Shown: positions 46,059-50,027 of the stretch, one piece after another
How the letters are laid out: the number at the start of each line of letters is the position of its first letter
Position numbering within the stretch: position 1 is the stretch's first letter
Assembly: GCA_021154325.1 (NCBI GenBank)
Contig: JAJKIR010000075.1
Coordinates: 1 to 50,027, forward strand
Source of the DNA: Gemmatimonas sp.
GTDB lineage: Bacteria > Gemmatimonadota > Gemmatimonadetes > Gemmatimonadales > Gemmatimonadaceae
Reading direction: 5' to 3'
Length of the DNA stretch: 50,027 nt
Program-made: the position numbers and the translations under genes
The notes under the pieces: model-generated
The model's database searches: none
The model's input: only the letters and a program-made list of their open reading frames with translations
What the model was told of the DNA's origin: nothing

Positions 46059-46102
46059 GGGCGTGAGGGCATATCGCCTGCCTTTCTGATAGTTGGTTTC
46101 AT

Positions 46103-46969
46103 ATGAGCGCATCGACACGTCCCTATCCCGTGGAATCGACGACTGCACCGAGCTCGTCGTTCGTACGGCGCCGCGAGCTTCCGGCGCTGGGGCTGCCTCG
46201 CGCCCGTGAGAACCGGCGCGCAAGCGCGGTGCTGTCGCTGCTGCTCCACGCGCTCATCGTTATGCTCCTCGTTACGCCATTCGCGGTGCATCACGCCATC
46301 GTCGAGATCGCTCAGGGAGCGGGCGGTGCGGGTCCGGCGGGTGGTGGTGGCGGCGGCCATGGCGGCACCGGTGGCGTTCAAACGCCGCATGAGCGGCTTC
46401 AATTCATTCAGGTGGCCCCACCAGCGGCCGCGGCAACGACGCCCCCTGAGCAGATCGTGCCGCCGACTCCCGTTCCTCCTCCCGAGCCCGTCAAAGTCGA
46501 GCCAACACCGACGCCGGTTGTACAACCAGAGGTGGCGGTCGCGCCACCGATCAAGGTGCCTGACGTCGCCGCCACGCCTGGTGTCGGCGGCGGCACCGGC
46601 CGCGATGGAACAAATGGAAATGGCCCCGGCACCGGCGGTGGCGTCGGGACGGGCGTGGGCACTGGCCGCGGTTCGGGCGTGGGCCCAGGCACCGGCGGCG
46701 GCAACCAGGCCAACTACCCGCCACGGGTAATGGAGCTCTTCATCCCTCCAATGCCGGTGCCGGACAAAGCGCGTCGATCACACATCATCGCGGAATTCGA
46801 CGTGGACTCCACGGGGCATGTTCTCTCCTTCGATTTCACGCCCACCAAGGACGGGGACTACAACAAGCGCCTCCGCGAAGTTTTTCGCGGCTTCCGCTTC
46901 CGCGCCGGCACCACTCCCGATGGTCGCCCTCTGCGCATGAAGGCCCAGCTGACAATCGAGCTCCCGTAA
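46103..46969 (+). CDS. Second TonB-like energy transducer, glycine-rich
   Basis: A 288-residue TonB-type protein. After a basic cytoplasmic stretch of about 40 residues comes one helix (SAVLSLLLHALIVMLLVTPFAV, with the conserved His), then a Gly-rich segment and a Pro/Val/Glu linker (about 100-155). A second Gly/Thr-rich region (about 155-200) precedes a C-terminal domain (about 205-288) with PDKARRSHIIAEFDVDSTGHVLSFDF. That domain is TonB-like, but the usual YP motif is shifted to NYPPRVMEL. The two long Gly-rich stretches are uncommon in TonB proteins. It stands in its own unit after the terminator. Confidence 0.78.
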   Translation: MSASTRPYPVESTTAPSSSFVRRRELPALGLPRARENRRASAVLSLLLHALIVMLLVTPFAVHHAIVEIAQGAGGAGPAGGGGGGHGGTGGVQTPHERLQFIQVAPPAAAATTPPEQIVPPTPVPPPEPVKVEPTPTPVVQPEVAVAPPIKVPDVAATPGVGGGTGRDGTNGNGPGTGGGVGTGVGTGRGSGVGPGTGGGNQANYPPRVMELFIPPMPVPDKARRSHIIAEFDVDSTGHVLSFDFTPTKDGDYNKRLREVFRGFRFRAGTTPDGRPLRMKAQLTIELP

Positions 46970-47083
46970 ACGACCCGGGCGCCTAGCGTCTCGCGTCGAA
47001 TTACACGATTTTTCACGGGCTTCCGGCAGACCTCCCCGTCGGCAGCTTGATGATCGCAATCTCGTGCAATCACCAGGAGCTGA

Positions 47084-48631
47084 ATGACGAGCGTGGCCGC
47101 CCCGAAGTCCCCATCGGGGTCGACGAATCCGCTGCAGCAAGCCAATCCGGAATTCGTCAAAGCGATGACCCTCACCGATGCGACGATGCTCGTCGCGGGG
47201 TCGATGATCGGCTCGGGGATCTTCATCGTCTCCGCGAGCATGTCGCGCACCCTCGGTTCACCATTCTGGCTGCTCTTCGCCTGGATCGTGACTGGTGTCA
47301 TCACTCTGCTCGGCGCGCTCGCCTACGGAGAGCTCGCGGCGATGTTCCCTCGAGCGGGAGGCCAGTACGTTTTCCTGCGCGAATCGATGGGTCCACTCAT
47401 GGGGTTCCTCTACGGGTGGACCCTTTTCGTGGTCATCCAGACGGGCACCATCGCCGCCGTCGCCGTGGCGTTCGGACGCTTCCTCGGTGTGCTCTGGCCC
47501 ACGATCTCGCCCGCTCGTTATGCATGGTTTCCGAGCGCCGATCTCTGCGCTTCCTGGCTCGGCTGCACCGATCCGGCGAATGCGATCCAGCTCGGCCTCA
47601 CGCCGCAGCGGCTCGTCGCGCTCCTGAGCATTGCCGTGTTGACCTGGATCAATCTCCGCGGCGTGCGTGAAGGGAAGCTCGTTCAGACGAGCCTCACGGT
47701 CGTGAAGACCGGAGCGCTCGCGCTCCTCATCATCGTTGGCGTTACGGTCGGCCGCAACGCGGCGGCGCTCACCGCGAACTTTCATGGCGGCCATTTCTTC
47801 GGTGCCGTCGATGTGAGTGGCGCGTTCGTCGTCGCGTTCGGAGCGGCGCTCGTCGGATCACTCTTCTCGAGCGACGCCTGGAACAACGTGACCTTCGCCG
47901 CCGCCGAGGTGCAGAACCCGAAGCGAAATCTTCCGCTGGCGCTCGTTCTGGGCACTGGACTCGTGACGGTCCTGTACGTCCTCGCTAACGTCGGCTACTT
48001 GAACGTGCTGCCGATGCTCGGGGATCCGAACGGCGCGACGGCCGTGACGCGGGGCATCGCCAACGCGACGCAGGACCGCGTCGCCACCGCGGCGCTCGAA
48101 GTGGTGTTCGGCTCGGCGGGGGCGACGATCATGGCCATTGCCATCCTCATCTCCACCTTCGGCTGCAACAACGGGCTCATTCTGGCCGGCGCGCGCGTGT
48201 ACTACGCCATGGCGCGCGATGGCCTGTTCTTCCGCCGCGTCGGCACGCTCAACGAGCGCCGGGTTCCGGCGGCCGGGTTGATCGTGCAGTCCGTCTGGAC
48301 GGCGCTCCTTTGCCTAACGGGGAGCTACGGCCAGCTGCTGAACTACGTTATATTCGCGGCGTTGGTGTTTTATGCGCTCACGACGATCGGCCTCTTCATC
48401 CTCCGCGCGAAGCGGCCAGACGCCGAGCGTCCGTACCGCGCGTTGGGTTATCCCGTGCTGCCGGCGGTGTACATCGCGTTGACGACGCTGGTCATGCTGT
48501 TGATTCTGTTGTCTCCGTCGACGCGGCAGGATGCGTTTCTGGGCCTGGTGCTCGTCCTGATCGGAATTCCCATCTATTTCCTCTGGCGCCGGGTGGAAAG
48601 TTCGCCACCCAGTGCTGCCTCACGAGCGTGA
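47084..48631 (+). CDS. Amino acid permease (APC superfamily)
   Basis: Secondary transporter of 515 residues and 12 helices. The conserved TM1 motif is seen in MTLTDATMLVAGSMIGSGIFIVSA; GALAYGELAAMFPRAGGQYVFLRESMGPLMGFLYGW covers TM2-TM3; AWNNVTFAAAEVQNPKRNLPLAL is the LAT/YfnA-type signature around TM6; and TFGCNNGLILAGARVYYAMARDGLFFRRVG covers TM8. Similarity is to the LAT/AdiC-like amino-acid exchangers, but the substrate is not given. CAGGAG is well placed before the ATG. The 114 bases upstream hold no gene. Confidence 0.9.
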   Translation: MTSVAAPKSPSGSTNPLQQANPEFVKAMTLTDATMLVAGSMIGSGIFIVSASMSRTLGSPFWLLFAWIVTGVITLLGALAYGELAAMFPRAGGQYVFLRESMGPLMGFLYGWTLFVVIQTGTIAAVAVAFGRFLGVLWPTISPARYAWFPSADLCASWLGCTDPANAIQLGLTPQRLVALLSIAVLTWINLRGVREGKLVQTSLTVVKTGALALLIIVGVTVGRNAAALTANFHGGHFFGAVDVSGAFVVAFGAALVGSLFSSDAWNNVTFAAAEVQNPKRNLPLALVLGTGLVTVLYVLANVGYLNVLPMLGDPNGATAVTRGIANATQDRVATAALEVVFGSAGATIMAIAILISTFGCNNGLILAGARVYYAMARDGLFFRRVGTLNERRVPAAGLIVQSVWTALLCLTGSYGQLLNYVIFAALVFYALTTIGLFILRAKRPDAERPYRALGYPVLPAVYIALTTLVMLLILLSPSTRQDAFLGLVLVLIGIPIYFLWRRVESSPPSAASRA

Positions 48632-48708
48632 GGTGAGGGCGCGACGCGCCCTCGGCTGTCCCATCGAAAATCGAGATACGACTCGTCAGCTCTTCAGGAG
48701 AACGCGTA

Positions 48709-50027
48709 ATGATGCCTTCGTTGGTGACCACTCTGCGTAGACGACTCTTCCCCGTGCTCCTGGGCGTGCTCGGAGCGCTGGCGACGCCGTTCGCCACGCC
48801 GCTGCTCGCGCAGGCCGCGGCCCCGCCGGCGTCCGCGGGCGGTGGTGAGGCGAGCCTCATCATCCCCGACCTGTCGTCGGTGAGCTTCCTGGGCGTGAAC
48901 GGGCACACCCTGCTCATGTCGGGCCTCGTCGTCTGCGCGCTCGGGCTGCTCTTTGGCCTCACGATTTACACGCGGCTCAAGAACATGGCCGTGCACCGAT
49001 CGATGCTCGAGGTCTCCGAACTGATCTACGAGACGTGCAAGACCTACCTGCAGCAGCAGGGGAAGTTCATCCTGCTGCTCTGGATCTTCATCGGCCTGAT
49101 CGCCGCGGTGTACTTCGGGATGCTCGCGCCAACGGGCATCGATGCCACGACTGGCGTCGAGGGCCATGGCTACGCGCCGATCAAGGTCGCCGTCATCCTG
49201 CTCTTCAGTCTCGTCGGCATCGCCGGCAGCTACGGCGTGGCGTGGTTCGGCATTCGCGTGAACACGTTCGCGAACTCTCGGACTGCGTTTGCGAGTCTTC
49301 GCGGGAAGCCCTATCCCTGCTATCAGATTCCGCTCTCAGCTGGAATGAGCATCGGCATGCTGCTCATCTCCGTCGAGCTCGTGCTGATGCTGTTCATCCT
49401 TCTCTTCATCCCTCGCGACTACGCCGGCCCGTGCTTCATCGGCTTCGCGATCGGTGAATCGTTGGGCGCGGCGGCGTTGCGTGTAGCCGGCGGCATTTTC
49501 ACGAAGATTGCCGATATCGGCGCCGATCTGATGAAGATCGTCTTCCGCATCAAGGAGGACGACGCGCGCAACCCCGGCGTGATCGCCGACTGCACCGGCG
49601 ACAACGCCGGCGACTCGGTCGGCCCGAGCGCCGACGGCTTCGAGACCTACGGCGTGACGGGCGTGGCGCTGATCACCTTCATCCTGCTCGCCGTGACCAG
49701 CGCGACGGTGCAGGTACAGCTCCTCGTGTGGATCTTCATGATGCGTATCGTGATGATCATCGCGTCCGGCGTTTCCTATCTGCTGAACGAAGCAATCGCC
49801 AAAGCGCGGTACGCGACCGTGGACCGAATGAACTTCGAAGCGCCGCTGACATTGCTGGTGTGGTTGACGTCACTCGTCTCGGTGGCGCTCACGTACATCG
49901 CCTCATATGTGCTGATCAAGGACCTTGGCGACGGCAGCCTCTGGTGGAAGCTGTCGACCGTGATCACCTGCGGCACGCTCGCCGGCGCGATCATTCCGGA
50001 GTTTGTGAAGGTCTTCACCTCGGTGGA
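48709..50027 (+). CDS. hppA: Membrane-bound ion-pumping pyrophosphatase, 3' end outside window
   Basis: Hydrolyses pyrophosphate to pump H+ or Na+ across the inner membrane. About 440 residues are present before the window ends; the family has about 700-800. After a signal-like N-terminal extension (LLGVLGALATPFATPLLAQA, absent from short members) come membrane helices, then SELIYETCKTYLQQQGKFI, typical of the family. The pyrophosphate site is visible as IADIGADLMKIVFRIKEDDARNPGVIADCTGDNAGDSVGPSADGFETYGVTG. The acidic Asp motifs are all there, but the loop reads DCTGDNAGDSVGPSADGF where the plant-type enzymes have DNVGDNVGDVAGMGADLF. AGGAG precedes the ATG at 48709 (a second ATG follows directly). 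Confidence 0.9.
   Translation, partial: MMPSLVTTLRRRLFPVLLGVLGALATPFATPLLAQAAAPPASAGGGEASLIIPDLSSVSFLGVNGHTLLMSGLVVCALGLLFGLTIYTRLKNMAVHRSMLEVSELIYETCKTYLQQQGKFILLLWIFIGLIAAVYFGMLAPTGIDATTGVEGHGYAPIKVAVILLFSLVGIAGSYGVAWFGIRVNTFANSRTAFASLRGKPYPCYQIPLSAGMSIGMLLISVELVLMLFILLFIPRDYAGPCFIGFAIGESLGAAALRVAGGIFTKIADIGADLMKIVFRIKEDDARNPGVIADCTGDNAGDSVGPSADGFETYGVTGVALITFILLAVTSATVQVQLLVWIFMMRIVMIIASGVSYLLNEAIAKARYATVDRMNFEAPLTLLVWLTSLVSVALTYIASYVLIKDLGDGSLWWKLSTVITCGTLAGAIIPEFVKVFTSV

Overview
The window is high-GC DNA (about two thirds G+C by eye) from a diderm, respiring, probably soil-dwelling bacterium. Four things fit Gemmatimonadota best: Alternative Complex III with no bc1 genes, TonB/ExbB/ExbD, a secreted Ig-like/LVIVD protein, and codon use dominated by G/C third positions. 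I would put the phylum at about 0.6; nothing here is a decisive marker. Genes are tightly packed, with many 1-11 bp overlaps. No gene-free stretch exceeds 300 bases; the longest is about 270 bp, upstream of speA.

Layout. 1-2437: drug/lipid-type ABC exporter (ATPase cut by the window edge, permease) and pdxH. 2452-8040: an inverted-repeat element, then speA from an apparently leaderless promoter, a CPA2 antiporter and a secreted Ig/LVIVD surface protein. 8074-9522: a nested inverted-repeat element, then sodA and a DedA protein on the minus strand. 9549-12220: M15-type peptidase, small membrane proteins, DUF488 and a strong terminator. 12242-21208: glycan-related block with GH38 alpha-mannosidase, two peptide/oligosaccharide ABC permeases, a divergent family 5 binding protein and a heparinase II/III lyase. 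21259-25054: TrmJ-like methyltransferase, a glutamate-1-semialdehyde-aminomutase-like enzyme and two amidohydrolase-fold proteins, the second lacking the metal ligands. 25191-33221: complete actABCDEF operon for Alternative Complex III, preceded by an 18-bp palindrome matching the Rex (NADH/NAD+ sensor) operator. 33317-37900: zinc-ribbon thioredoxin, tRNA-Ala(UGC), a PAS histidine kinase, small unknown proteins and a PrxQ-type peroxiredoxin. 38144-43442: two two-component systems (NtrC-type and OmpR-type). 43536-46969: tonB-exbB-exbD-exbD and a second tonB. 47084-end: APC permease and a membrane pyrophosphatase truncated by the window edge.

Two genome-scale signals cut across these genes. First, the 8-mer CGTTAGGC (or its complement GCCTAACG) occurs 27 times, about ten times more than base composition would give, and it carries most of the rare TTA/AGG codons. 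Second, six gene junctions, with a weak seventh, hold degenerate tandem repeats. Their sequence differs from site to site but the period is always 7 bp, often with an inverted second arm, and they sit exactly at stop and start codons. I know of no description of either for this type of organism. Together they are the best candidates for something new in the window.
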